From Dermacentor variabilis (lineage: Eukaryota; Arthropoda; Arachnida; Ixodida; Ixodidae): a stretch of DNA of 64,000 nucleotides. Positions 1 to 13,399 of the stretch are shown here, one piece after another (position 1 is the stretch's first letter; each line of letters starts with the position of its first letter). The stretch is taken from the NCBI RefSeq assembly GCF_050947875.1, contig NW_027460392.1, positions 1-64,000 of the forward strand, read 5' to 3'. The notes under the pieces were generated by a model, which searched no databases, was not told where the DNA came from, and saw only the letters and a list, made by a program, of their open reading frames with translations. Made by a program: the position numbers and the translations under genes.

Positions 1-3000
1 CTACCAAACGACGTGAAAAGCATGCCGATGCTGCTCTTTTTAGCACCCGCACATGGATTTGTGCCAAAACGCGTTTTTAAGCATGCACATGCATCTTTTG
101 GTAGACGCGGACGCAGTTTTCTGCAAAACCACACGATATGCATGCAAATGGTGCATTTGGCAGAAACGCGCACGTGGATTTCTACCAAACGACGTGAAAA
201 GCATGCCGATGCTGCTCTTTTTAGCACCCGCACATGGATTTGTGCCAAAACGCGTTTTTAAGCATGCACATGCATCTTTTGGTAGACGCGGACGCAGGTT
301 TCTGCAAAACCACACCATATGCAAGCAAATGGTGCTTTTGGCAGAACGCGCACGTGGATTTCTACCAAACGACGTGAAAAGCATGCCGATGCTGCTCTTT
401 TTAGCACCCGCACATGGATTTGTGCCAAAACGCGTTTTAAGCATGCTCATGCATCTTTTGGTAGACGCGGACGCTGTTTTCTGCAAAACCACACGATATG
501 CATGCAAATGGTGCTTTTGGCAGAACGCGCACGTGGATTTCTACCAAACGACGTGAAAAGCATGCCGATGCTGCTCTTTTAGCGCCCGCACATGGATTTC
601 TGCCAAAACGCGTTTTAAGCATGCACATGCATCTTTTGGTAGACGCGGACGCAGTTTTCTGCAAAACCACACGATATGCATGCAAATGGTGCTTTTGGCA
701 GAACACGCACGTGGATTTCTACCAAACGACGTGAAAAGCATGCCGATGCTGCTCTTTTTAGCACCCACACATTGTTTTGTGCCAAAACGTGTTTTAAGCA
801 TGCACATGCATCTTTTGGTAGACGCGGACGCAGTTTTCTGCAAAACCACACGATATGCATGCAAATGGTGCTTTTGGCAGAACGCGCACGTGGATTTCTA
901 CCAAACGACGTGAAAAGCATGCCGATGCTGCTCTTTTTAGCACCCGCACATGGATTTGTGCCAAAACGCGTTTTAAGCATGCACATGCATCTTTTGGTAG
1001 ACGCGGACGCAGTTTTCTGCAAAACCACACGATATGCATGCAAATGGTGCATTTGGCAGAACGCGCACGTGGATTTCTACCAAACGACGTGAAAAGCATG
1101 CCGATGCTGCTCTTTTTAGCACCGCACATGGATTTGTGCCAAAACGCGTTTTAAGCATGCACATGCATCTTTTGGTAGACGCGGACGCAGGTTTCTGCAA
1201 AACCACACGATATGCATGCAAATGGTGCTTTTGGCAGAACGCGCACGTGGATTTCTACCAAACGACGTGAAAAGCATGCCGATGCTGCTCTTTTAGCACC
1301 CACACATTGTTTTGTGCCAAAAACGTGTTTTAAGCATGCACATGCATCTTTTGGTAGACGCGGACGCAGTTTTCTGCAAAACCACACGATATGCATGCAA
1401 ATGGTGCTTTTGGCAGAACGCGCACGTGGATTTCTACCAAACGACGTGAAAAGCATGCCGATGCTGCTCTTTTTAGCACCCGCACATGGATTTGTGCCAA
1501 AACGCGTTTTAAGCATGCACATGCATCTTTTGGTAGACGCGGACGCAGTTTTCTGCAAAACCACACGATATGCATGCAAATGGTGCTTTTGGCAGAACAC
1601 GCACGTGGATTTCTACCAAACGACGTGAAAAGCATGCCGATGCTGCTCTTTTTAGCACCCGCACATGGATTTGTGCCAAAACGCGTTTTAAGCATGCCCA
1701 TGCATCTTTTGGTACACGCGGACGCAGTTTTCTGCAAAACCACACGATATGCATGCAAATGGTGCTTTTGGCAGAACGCGCACGTGGATTTCTACAAACG
1801 ACGTGAAAAGCATGCCGATGCTGCTCTTTTTAGCACCCACACATTGTTTTGTGCCAAAACGTGTTTTAAGCATGCACATGCATCTTTTGGTAGACGCGGA
1901 CGCAGTTTTCTGCAAAACCACACGATATGCATGCAAATGGTGCTTTTGGCAGAACGCGCACGTGGATTTCTACCAAACGACGTGAAAAGCATGCCGATGC
2001 TGCTCTTTTTAGCACCCGCACATGGATTTGTGCCAAACGCGTTTTTAAGCATGCACATGCATCTTTTGGTAGACGCCGGACGCAGTTTCTGCAAAACCAC
2101 ACGATATGCATGCAAATGTGCTTTTGGCAGAACGCGCACGTGGATTTCTACCAAACGACGTGAAAAGCATGCCGATGCTGCTCTTTTTAGCACCCACACA
2201 TTGTTTTGTGCCGCAACGTGTTTTAAGCATGCACATGCATCTTTGGTAGACGCGGACGCAGTTTTCTGCAAAACCACACGATATGCATGCAAATGGTGCT
2301 TTTGGCAGAACGCGCACGTGGATTTCTACCAAACGACGTGAAAAGCATGCCGATGCTGCTCTTTTTAGCACCCGCACATGGATTTGTGCCAAAACGCGTT
2401 TTTAAGCATGCACATGCATCTTTTGGTAGACGCGGACGCAGTTTTCTGCAAAACCACACGATATGCATGCAAATGGTGCTTTTGGCAGAACGCGCACGTG
2501 GATTTCTACCAAACGACGTGAAAAGCATGCCGATGCTGCTCTTTTTAGCACCCGCACATGGATTTGTGCCAAAACGCGTTTTAAGCATGCACATGCATCT
2601 TTTGGTAGACGCGGACGCAGTTTTCTGCAAAACCACACATATGCAAGCAAATGGTGCTTTTGGCAGAACGCGCACGTGGATTTCTACCAAACGACGTGAA
2701 AAGCATGCCGATGCTGCTCTTTTTAGCACCCGCACATGGATTTGTGCCAAAACGCGTTTTAAGCATGCTCATGCATCTTTTGGTAGACGCGGACGCTGTT
2801 TTCTGCAAAACCACACGATATGCATGCAAATGGTGCTTTTGGCAGAACGCGCACGTGGATTTCTACCAAACGACGTGAAAAGCATGCCGATGCTGCTGTT
2901 TTAGCGCCCGCACATGGATTTCTGCCAAAACGCGTTTTTAAGCATGCACATGCATCTTTTGGTAGACGCGGACGCAGTTTTCTGCAAAACCACACGATAT

Positions 3001-4277
3001 GCATGCAAATGGTGCTTTTGGCAGAACACGCACGTGGATTTCTACCAAACGACGTGAAAAGCATGCCGATGCTGCTCTTTTTAGCACCCACACATTGTTT
3101 TGTGCCAAAACGTGTTTTAAGCATGCACATGCATCTTTTGGTAGACGCGGACGCAGTTTTCTGCAAAACCACACGATATGCATGCAAATGGTGCTTTTGG
3201 CAGAACGCGCACGTGGATTTCTACCAAACGACGTGAAAAGCATGCCGATGCTGCTCTTTTTAGCACCCGCACATGGATTTGTGCCAAAACGCGTTTTAAG
3301 CATGCACATGCATCTTTTTGGTAGACGCGGACGCAGTTTTCTGCAAAACCACACGATATGCATGCAAATGGTGCATTTGGCAGAACGCGCACGTGGATTT
3401 CTACCAAACGACGTGAAAAGCATGCCGATGCTGCTCTTTTTAGCACCCGCACATGGATTTGTGCCAAAACGCGTTTTAAGCATGCACATGCATCTTTTGG
3501 TAGACGCGGACGCAGGTTTCTGCAAAACCACACGATATGCATGCAAATGGTGCTTTTGGCAGAACGCGCATGGGATTTCTACCAAACGACGTGAAAAGCA
3601 TGCCGATGCTGCTCTTTTTAGCACCCGCACATGGATTTGTGCCAAAACGCGTTTTAAGCATGCACATGCATCTTTTGGTAGACGCGGACGCAGTTTTCTG
3701 CAAAACCACACGATATGCATGCAAATGTGCTTTTGGCAGAACGCGCACGTGGATTTCTACCAAACGACGTGAAAAGCATGCCGATGCTGCTCTTTTTAGC
3801 ACCCACACATGGATTTGTGCCAAAACGTGTTTTAAGCATGCACATGCATCTTTTGGTAGACGCGGACGCAGTTTTCTGCAAAACCACACGATATGCATGC
3901 AAATGGTGCTTTTGGCAGAACGCGCACGTGGATTTCTACCAAACGACGTGAAAAGCATGCCGATGCTGCTCTTTTTAGCACCCGCACATGGATTTGTGCC
4001 AAAACGAGTTTTAAGCATGCACATGCATCTTTTGTAGACGTGGACGCAGTTTTCTGCAAAACCACACGATATGCATGCAAATGGTGCTTTTGGCAGAACG
4101 CGCACGTGGATTTCTACCAAACGACGTGAAAAGCATGCCGATGCTGCTCTTTTTAGCACCCGCACATGGATTTGTGCCAAACCGCGTTTTAAGCATGCAC
4201 ATGCATCTTTGTAGACGCGGACGCAGTTTTCTGCAAAACCACACGATATGCATGCAAATGGTGCTTTTGGCAGAACG
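1..4277. repeat. Type A units, indel-rich left segment (about 24 units)
   Basis: Units are type A (CACGTG, GCATGCACATGC) but many differ from 179 bp by one base, mostly in short homopolymers: a lost C in CACCGCAC near 1122, a lost C in CTACAAACG near 1795, a lost G or T in AAATGTGCTTTTGG near 2116 and 3725, and an extra T in CATCTTTTTGG near 3312. The marker ATGCAAGCAAATGG occurs at about 320 and 2642 and again at 4787, so a 12-13 unit higher-order period runs through this segment. No other sequence is present. Confidence 0.85.
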
Positions 4278-6600
4278 CGCACGTGGATTTCTACCAAACG
4301 ACGTGAAAAGCATGCCGATGCTGCTCTTTTTAGCACCCGCACATGGATTTGTGCCAAAACGAGTTTTAAGCATGCACATGCATCTTTTGGTAGACGTGGA
4401 CGCAGTTTTCTGCAAAACCACACGATATGCATGCAAATGGTGCTTTTGGCAGAACGCGCACGTGGATTTCTACCAAACGACGTGGAAAAGCATGCCGATG
4501 CTGCTCTTTTTAGCACCCGCACATGGATTTTGTGCCAAAACGCGTTTTAAGCATGCACATGCATCTTTTGGTAGACGCGGACGCAGTTTTCTGCAAAACC
4601 ACACGATATGCATGCAAATGGTGCTTTTGGCAGAACGCGCACGTGGATTTCTACCAAACGACGTGAAAAGCATGCCGATGCTGCTCTTTTTAGCACCCGC
4701 ACATGGATTTGTGCCAAAACGCGTTTTAGGCATGCACATGCATCTTTGGTAGACGCGGACGCAGTTTTCTGCAAAACCACACCATATGCAAGCAAATGGT
4801 GCTTTTGGCAGAACGCGCACGTGGATTTCTACCAAACGACGTGAAAAGCATGCCGATGCTGCTCTTTTTAGCACCCGCACATGGATTTGTGCCAAAACAC
4901 GTTTTAAGCATGCTCATGCATCTTTTGGTAGACGCGGACGCTGTTTTCTGCAAAACCACACGATATGCATGCAAATGGTGCTTTTGGCAGAACGCGCACG
5001 TGGATTTCTACCAAACGACGTGAAAAGCATGCCGATGCTGCTCTTTTAGCGCCCGCACATGGATTTCTGCCAAAACGCGTTTTAAGCATGCACATGCATC
5101 TTTTGGTAGACGCGGACGCAGTTTTCTGCAAAAACACACGATATGCATGCAAATGGTGCTTTTGGCAGAACACGCACGTGGATTTCTACCAAACGACGTG
5201 AAAAGCATGCCGATGCTGCTCTTTTTAGCACCCACACATTGTTTTGTGCCAAAACGTGTTTTAAGCATGCACATGCATCTTTTGGTAGACGCGGACGCAG
5301 TTTTCTGCAAAACCACACGATATGCATGCAAATGGTGCTTTTGGCAGAACGCGCACGTGGATTTCTACAAACGACGTGAAAAGCATGCCGATGCTGCTCT
5401 TTTTAGCACCCGCACATGGATTTGTGCCAAAACGCGTTTTAAGCATGCACATGCATCTTTTGGTAGACGCGGACGCAGTTTTCTGCAAAACCACACGATA
5501 TGCATGCAAATGGTGCATTTGGCAGAACGCGCACGTGGATTTCTACCAAACGACGTGAAAAGCATGCCGATGCTGCTCTTTTTAGCACCCGCGCATGGAT
5601 TTGTGCCAAAACGCGTTTTAAGCATGCACATGCAACTTTGGTAGACGCGGACGCAGGTTTCTGCAAAACCACACGATATGCATGCAAATGGTGCTTTTGG
5701 CAGAACGCGCACGTGGATTTCTACCAAACGACGTGAAAAGCATGCCGATGCTGCTCTTTTTAGCACCCGCACATGGATTTGTGCCAAAACGCGTTTTAAG
5801 CATGCACATGCATCTTTTGGTAGACGCGGACGCAGTTTTCTGCAAAACCACACGATATGCAGGCAAATGGTGCTTTTGGCAGAACGCGCACGTGGATTTC
5901 TACCAAACGACGTGAAAAGCATGCCGATGCTGCTCTTTTAGCACCCACACATGGATTTGTGCCAAAACGTGTTTTAAGCATGCACATGCATCTTTTGGTA
6001 GACGCGGACGCAGTTTTCTGCAAAACCACACGATATGCATGCAAATGGTGCTTTTGGCAGAACGCGCACGTGGATTTCTACCAAACGACGTGAAAAGCAT
6101 GCCGATGCTGCTCTTTTTAGCACCCGCACATGGATTTGTGCCAAAACGAGTTTTAAGCATGCACATGCATCTTTTGGTAGACGTGGACGCAGTTTTCTGC
6201 AAAACCACACGATATGCATGCAAATGGTGCTTTTGGCAGAACGCGCACGTGGATTCTACCAAACGACGTGAAAAGCATGCCGATGCTGCTCTTTTTAGCA
6301 CCCGCACATGGATTTGTGCCAAACCGCGTTTTAAGCATGCACATGCATCTTTTGGTAGACGCGGACGCAGTTTTCTGCAAAACCACACGATATGCATGCA
6401 AATGGTGCTTTTGGCAGAACGCGCACGTGGATTTCTACCAAACGACGTGAAAAGCATGCCGATGCTGCTCTTTTTAGCACCCGCACATGGATTTGTGCCA
6501 AAACGAGTTTTAAGCATGCACATGCATCTTTTGGTAGACGTGGACGCAGTTTTCTGCAAAACCACACGATATGCATGCAAATGGTGCTTTTGGCAGAACG
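4278..6600. repeat. Segmental duplication D1, copy 1 (13 type A units)
   Basis: This block shares its ordered set of variants with 13400-15725 at an offset of 9121-9125 bp. Shared markers include GAGTTTTAAG followed by GACGTGGACG, CCATATGCAAGCAAATGG, CATGCTCATGC, AAAACACACGATATG, GTGCATTTGGC, CCGCGCATGG with TGCAACTTT, and GATATGCAGGCAAATGG. Copy 1 has at least eight one-base indels not seen in copy 2 (near 4485, 4529, 4745, 5368, 5637, 5939, 6253 and 6675), yet almost no base changes. The match runs on past 6600 into type B units to about 6930. Confidence 0.88.
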
Positions 6601-8529
6601 CGCGTGTGGATTTCTACCAAACGACGTGAAAAGCATGCCGATGCTGCTCTTTTTAGCACCCGCACATGGATTTGCCCAAAACGCGTTTTAAGCATGCGCA
6701 TGCATCTTTTGGTAGACGCGGACGCAGTTTTCTGCAAAACCACACGATATGCATGCAAATGGTGCTTTTGGCAGAACGCGCGCGTGGATTTCTACCAAAC
6801 GACGTGAAAAGCATGCCGATGCTGCTCTTTTTAACATCCGCACATGGATTTGTGCCAAAACGCGTTTTTAGCATGCGCATGCATCTTTTGGTAGACGCGG
6901 ACGCAGTTTTCTGCAAAACCACACGATATGCATGCAAATCGTGCTTTTGGCAGAACGCGCGCGTGGATTTCTACCAAACGACGTGAAAAGCATGCCGATG
7001 CTGCTCTTTTAGCACCCGCACATGGATTTGTGCCAAAACGCGTTTTAAGCATGCGCATGCATCTTTTGGTAGACGCGGACGCAGTTTTCTGCAAAACCAC
7101 ACGATAGGCATGCAAATGGTGCTTTTGTCAGAACGCGCGCGTGGATTTCTACCAAACGACGTGAAAAGCATGCCGATGCTGCTCTTTTTAGCACCCGCAC
7201 ATGGATTTGTGCCAAAGCGCGTTTTAAGCATGCGCATGCATCTTTTGGTAGACGCGGACGCAGTTTTCTGCAAAACCACACGATAGGCATGCAAATGGTG
7301 CTTTTGGCAGAACGCGCGCGTGGATTTCTACCAAACAACGTGAAAAGCATGCCGATGCTGCTCTTTTTAACATCCGCACATGGATTTGTGCCAAAGAGCG
7401 TTTTAAGCATGGCGCATGCATCTTTTGGTAGACGCGGACGCAGTTTTTTGCAAAACACACGATATGCATGCAAATGGTGCTTTTGGCAGAACGCGCGCGT
7501 GGATTTCTACCAAACGACGTGAAAAGCATGCCGATGCTGCTCTTTTTAACATCCGCACATGGATTTGTGCCAAAGCGCGTTTTAAGCATGCGCATGCATC
7601 TTTTGGTAGACGCGGGACGCAGTTTTCTGCAAAACCACACGATATGCATGCAAATGGTGCTTTTGGCAGAACGCGCGCGTGGATTTCTACCAAACGACGT
7701 GAAAGCATGCCGATGCTGCTCTTTTTACATCGCACATGGATTTGTGCCAAAACGCGTTTTTAGCATGCGCATGCATCTTTTGGTAGCGCGGACGCAGTTT
7801 TCTGCAAATACCACACGATATGCATGCAAATCGTGCTTTTGGCAGAACGCGCGCGTGGATTTCTACCAAACGACGTGAAAAGCATGCCGATGCTGCTCTT
7901 TTTAGCACCCGCACATGGATTTGTGCCAAAACGCGTTTTAAGCATGCGCATGCATCTTTTGGTAGACGCGGACGCAGTTTTCTGCAAAACCACACGATAG
8001 GCATGCAAATGGTGCTTTTGGCAGAACGCACGCGTGGATTTCTACCAAACGACGTGAAAAGCATGCCGATGCTGCTCTTTTTAACATCCGCACATGGATT
8101 TGTGCCAAAACGCGTTTTTAGCATGCGCATGCATCTTTTGGTAGACGCGGACGCAGTTTTCTGCAAAACCACACGATATGCATGCAAATCGTGCTTTTGG
8201 CAGAACGCGCGCGTGGATTTCTACCAAACGACGTGAAAAGCATGCCGATGCTGCTCTTTTTAGCATCCGCACATGTATTTGTGCCAAAGCGCGTTTTAAG
8301 CATGCGCATGCATCTTTTGGTAGACGCGGACGCAGTTTTCTGCAAAACCACACGATAGGCATGCAAATGGTGCTTTTGGCAGAACGCGCGCGTGGATTTC
8401 TACCAAACAACGTGAAAAGCATGCCGATGCTGCTCTTTTTAGCACCCGCACATGGATTTGTGCCAAAACGCGTTTTTAGCATGCGCATGCATCTTTTGGT
8501 AGACGCGGACGTAGTTTTCTGCAAAACCA

Positions 8530-9160
8530 CACGATAGGCATGCAAATGGTGCTTTTGGCAGAACGCGCGCGTGGATTTCTACCAAACAACGTGAAAAGCA
8601 TGCCGATGCTGCTCTTTTTAACATCCGCACATGGATTTGTGCCAAAGCGCGTTTTAAGCATGCGCATGCATCTTTTGGTAGACGCGGACGCAGTTTTCTG
8701 CAAAACCACACGATATGCATGCAAATGGTGCTTTTGGCAGAACGCGCGCGTGGATTTCTACCAAATGACGTGAAAAGCATGCCGATGCTGCTCTTTTTAA
8801 CATCCGCACATGGATTTGTGCCAAGACGCGTTTTTAGCATGCGCATGCATCTTTTGGTAGACGCGGACGCAGTTTTCTGCAAAACCACACGATATGCATG
8901 CAAATCGTGCTTTTGGCAGAACGCGCGCGTGGATTTCTACCAAACGACGTGAAAAGCATGTCGATGCTGCTCTTTTTAGCACCCGCACATGTATTTGTGC
9001 CAAAACGCGTTTTAAGCATGCGCATGCATCTTTTGGTAGACGCGGACGCAGTTTTCTGCAAAACCACACGATAGGCATGCAAATGGTGCTTTTGGCAGAA
9101 CGCGCGCGTGGATTTCTACCAAACGACGTGAAAAGCATGCCGATGCTGCTCTTTTTAGCA
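8530..9160. repeat. Type B internal duplication, offset 1790 (copy 1)
   Basis: Shares CAAACAACGTG, CTACCAAATGACGTG, GCCAAGACGCG, GCAAATCGTGC and CATGTCGATGC, in that order, with 10320-10950. The offset is 1790 bp, exactly ten units. The match ends where this copy reads GCAACCGCAC (about 9161) and the other reads ACATCCGCAC. Confidence 0.85.
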
Positions 9161-9830
9161 ACCGCACATGGATTTGTGCCAAAACGCGTTTTAAGCATGC
9201 GCATGCATCTTTTGGTAGACGCGGACGCAGTTTTCTGCAAAACTACACGATATGCATGCAAATGGTGCTTTTGGCAGAACGCGCGCGTGGATTTCTACCA
9301 AACGACGTGAAAAGCATGCCGATGCTGCTCTTTTTAACATCCGCACATGGATTTGTGCCAAAGCGCGTTTTAAGCATGCGCATGCATCTTTTGGTAGACG
9401 CGGACGCAGTTTTCTGCAAAACCACACGATAGGCATGCAAATGGTGCTTTTGGCAGAACGCGCGCGTGGATTTCTACCAAACGACGTGAAAAGCATGCTG
9501 ATGCTGCTCTTTTTAGCACCCGCACATGGATTTGTGCCAAAACGCGTTTTTAGCATGCGCATGCATCTTTTGGTAGACGCGGACGCAGTTTTCTGCAAAA
9601 CCACACGATATGCATGCAAATGGTGCTTTTGGCAGAACGCGCGCGTGGATTTCTACCAAACGACGTGAAAAGCATGCCGATGCTGCTCTTTTTAGCATCC
9701 GCACATGGATTTGTGCCAAAGCGCGTTTTAAGCATGCGCATGCATCTTTTGGTAGACGCGGACGCAGTTTTCTGCAAAACCACACGATAGGCATACAAAT
9801 AGTGCTTTTGGCAGAACGCGCGCGTGGATT
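9160..9830. repeat. Type B internal duplication, offset 2685 (copy 1)
   Basis: Shares GCAACCGCAC, CAAAACTACACG, CATGCTGATGC and GGCATACAAATAGTGC with 11845-12515 at an offset of exactly 15 units. Its second half (from about 9450) also matches 11060-11840 at exactly nine units, so this stretch has been copied twice. Confidence 0.85.
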
Positions 9831-10319
9831 TCTACCAAACGACGTGAAAAGCATGCCGATGCTGCTCTTTTTAACATCCGCACATGGATTTGTGCCAAAG
9901 CGCGTTTTAAGCATGCGCATGCATCTTTTGGTAGACGCGGACGCAGTTTTCTGCAAAACCACACGATATGCATGCAAATCGTGCTTTTGGCAGAACGCGC
10001 GCGTGGATTTCTACCAAACGACGTGAAGAGCATGTCGATGCTGCTCTTTTTAGCACCCGCACATGTATTTGTGCCAAAACGCGTTTTAAGCATGCGCATG
10101 CATCTTTTGGTAGACGCGGACGCAGTTTTCTGCAAAACCACACGATAGGCATGCAAATGGTGCTTTTGGCAGAACGCGCGCGTGGATTTCTACCAAACGA
10201 CGTGAAAAGCATGCCGATGCTGCTCTTTTTAGCATCCGCACATGGATTTGTGCCAAAGCGCGTTTTAAGCATGCGCATGCATCTTTTGGTAGACGCGGAC
10301 GCAGTTTTCTGCAAAACCA

Positions 10320-10950
10320 CACGATAGGCATGCAAATGGTGCTTTTGGCAGAACGCGCGCGTGGATTTCTACCAAACAACGTGAAAAGCATGCCGATGCT
10401 GCTCTTTTTAACATCCGCACATGGATTTGTGCCAAAGCGCGTTTTAAGCATGCGCATGCATCTTTTGGTAGACGCGGACGCAGTTTTCTGCAAAACCACA
10501 CGATATGCATGCAAATGGTGCTTTTGGCAGAACGCGCGCGTGGATTTCTACCAAATGACGTGAAAAGCATGCCGATGCTGCTCTTTTTAACATCCGCACA
10601 TGGATTTGTGCCAAGACGCGTTTTTAGCATGCGCATGCATCTTTTGGTAGACGCGGACGCAGTTTTCTGCAAAACCACACGATATGCATGCAAATCGTGC
10701 TTTTGGCAGAACGCGCGCGTGGATTTCTACCAAACGACGTGAAAAGCATGTCGATGCTGCTCTTTTTAGCACCCGCACATGTATTTGTGCCAAAACGCGT
10801 TTTAAGCATGCGCATGCATCTTTTGGTAGACGCGGACGCAGTTTTCTGCAAAACCACACGATAGGCATGCAAATGGTGCTTTTGGCAGAACGCGCGCGTG
10901 GATTTCTACCAAACGACGTGAAAAGCATGCCGATGCTGCTCTTTTTAACA
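10320..10950. repeat. Type B internal duplication, offset 1790 (copy 2)
   Basis: Second copy of 8530-9160, with the same ordered private variants and no length change. The offset of exactly ten units points to unequal exchange in register. Confidence 0.85.
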
Positions 10951-11059
10951 TCCGCACATGGATTTGTGCCAAAGCGCGTTTTAAGCATGCGCATGCATCT
11001 TTTGGTAGACGCGGACGCAGTTTTCTGCAAAACCACACGATAGGCATGCAAATGGTGCT

Positions 11060-12515
11060 TTTGGCAGAACGCGCGCGTGGATTTCTACCAAACGACGTGA
11101 AAAGCATGCTGATGCTGCTCTTTTTAGCACCCGCACATGGATTTGTGCCAAAACGCGTTTTTAGCATGCGCATGCATCTTTTGGTAGACGCGGACGCAGT
11201 TTTCTGCAAAACCACACGATATGCATGCAAATGGTGCTTTTGGCAGAACGCGCGCGTGGATTTCTACCAAACGACGTGAAAAGCATGCCGATGCTGCTCT
11301 TTTTAGCATCCGCACATGGATTTGTGCCAAAGCGCGTTTTAAGCATGCGCATGCATCTTTTGGTAGACGCGGACGCAGTTTTCTGCAAAACCACACGATA
11401 GGCATACAAATAGTGCTTTTGGCAGAACGCGCGCGTGGATTTCTACCAAACGACGTGAAAAGCATGCCGATGCTGCTCTTTTTAACATCCGCACATGGAT
11501 TTGTGCCAAAGCGCGTTTTAAGCATGCGCATGCATCTTTTGGTAGACGCGGACGCAGTTTTCTGCAAAACCACACGATATGCATGCAAATCGTGCTTTTG
11601 GCAGAACGCGCGCGTGGATTTCTACCAAACGACGTGAAGAGCATGTCGATGCTGCTCTTTTTAGCACCCGCACATGTATTTGTGCCAAAACGCGTTTTAA
11701 GCATGCGCATGCATCTTTTGGTAGACGCGGACGCAGTTTTCTGCAAAACCACACGATAGGCATGCAAATGGTGCTTTTGGCAGAACGCGCGCGTGGATTT
11801 CTACCAAACGACGTGAAAAGCATGCCGATGCTGCTCTTTTTAGCAACCGCACATGGATTTGTGCCAAAACGCGTTTTAAGCATGCGCATGCATCTTTTGG
11901 TAGACGCGGACGCAGTTTTCTGCAAAACTACACGATATGCATGCAAATGGTGCTTTTGGCAGAACGCGCGCGTGGATTTCTACCAAACGACGTGAAAAGC
12001 ATGCCGATGCTGCTCTTTTTAACATCCGCACATGGATTTGTGCCAAAGCGCGTTTTAAGCATGCGCATGCATCTTTTGGTAGACGCGGACGCAGTTTTCT
12101 GCAAAACCACACGATAGGCATGCAAATGGTGCTTTTGGCAGAACGCGCGCGTGGATTTCTACCAAACGACGTGAAAAGCATGCTGATGCTGCTCTTTTTA
12201 GCACCCGCACATGGATTTGTGCCAAAACGCGTTTTTAGCATGCGCATGCATCTTTTGGTAGACGCGGACGCAGTTTTCTGCAAAACCACACGATATGCAT
12301 GCAAATGGTGCTTTTGGCAGAACGCGCGCGTGGATTTCTACCAAACGACGTGAAAAGCATGCCGATGCTGCTCTTTTTAGCATCCGCACATGGATTTGTG
12401 CCAAAGCGCGTTTTAAGCATGCGCATGCATCTTTTGGTAGACGCGGACGCAGTTTTCTGCAAAACCACACGATAGGCATACAAATAGTGCTTTTGGCAGA
12501 ACGCGCGCGTGGATT
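11060..12515. repeat. Type B composite of two copied pieces
   Basis: 11060-11840 matches 9450-10230 (offset 1611, nine units), including GGCATACAAATAGTGC and GTGAAGAGCATGTCGATGC. 11845-12515 matches 9160-9830 (offset 2685, 15 units). The switch lies at the TAGCAACCGC variant near 11843. The composite shows two separate exchange events, both in register. Confidence 0.8.
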
Positions 12516-13399
12516 TCTACCAAACAACGTGAAAAGCATGCCGATGCTGCTCTTTTTAACATCCGCACATGGATTTGTGCCAAAGCGCGTTTTAAGCATG
12601 CGCATGCATCTTTTGGTAGACGCGGACGCAGTTTTCTGCAAAACCACACGATATGCATGCAAATGGTGCTTTTGGCAGAACGCGCGCGTGGATTTCTACC
12701 AAACGACGTGAAAAGCATGCCGATGCTGCTCTTTTTAACATCCGCACATGGATTTGTGCCAAAGCGCGTTTTAAGCATGCGCATGCATCTTTTGGTAGAC
12801 GCGGACGCAGTTTTCTGCAAAACCACACAATAGGCATGCAAATGGTGCTTTTGGCAGAACGCGCGTGTGGATTTCTACCAAACGACGTGAAAAGCATGCC
12901 GATGCTGCTCTTTTTAGCACCCGCACATGGATTTGTGCCAAAACGCGTTTTAAGCATGCGCATGCATCTTTTGGTAGACGCGGACGCAGTTTTCTGCAAA
13001 ACCACACGATAGGCATGCAAATGGTGCTTTTGGCAGAACGCGCGCGTGGATTTCTACCAAACGACGTGAAAAGCATGCCGATGCTGCTCTTTTTAGCACC
13101 CGCACATGGATTTGTGCCAAAACGCGTTTTTAGCATGCGCATGCATCTTTTGGTAGACGCGGGACGCAGTTTTCTGCAAAACCACACGAAATGCATGCAA
13201 ATGGTGCTTTTGGCAGAACGCGCGCGTGCATTTCTACCAAACGACGTGAAAAGAATGCCGATGCTGCTCTTTTTAACATCCGCACAAGGATTTGTGCCAA
13301 AACGCGTTTTTAGCATGCGCATGCATCTTTTGGTAGACGCGGACGCAGTTTTCTGCAAAACCACACGATATGCATGCAAATGGTGCTTTTGGCAGAACG

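Larger units (their letters stand above)
6601..13399. repeat. Type B satellite block (38 units)
   Basis: The boundary is abrupt at a unit start (CGCGTGTGG at 6601, then CGCGCGTGG). Type B units carry CGCGCGTGG in place of CGCACGTGG, GCATGCGCATGC in place of GCATGCACATGC, often TTTTTAACATCCGC in place of TTTTTAGCACCCGC, and often GATAGGCATGC in place of GATATGCATGC. The length is 6799 bp, 38 units less three bases. Between 7820 and 12653 there is no net length change over 27 units. Internal copies sit at exact multiples of 179 (offsets 1611, 1790 and 2685). The return to type A is just as sharp at 13400. Confidence 0.92.

Noticed and set aside
1391..2341. A 316-codon frame and several 130-170-codon frames repeated along the window
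   Set aside because: The same 138- and 142-codon frames recur every 179 bp on opposite strands, which is what a stop-poor repeat gives by arithmetic. No sign of selection on coding.
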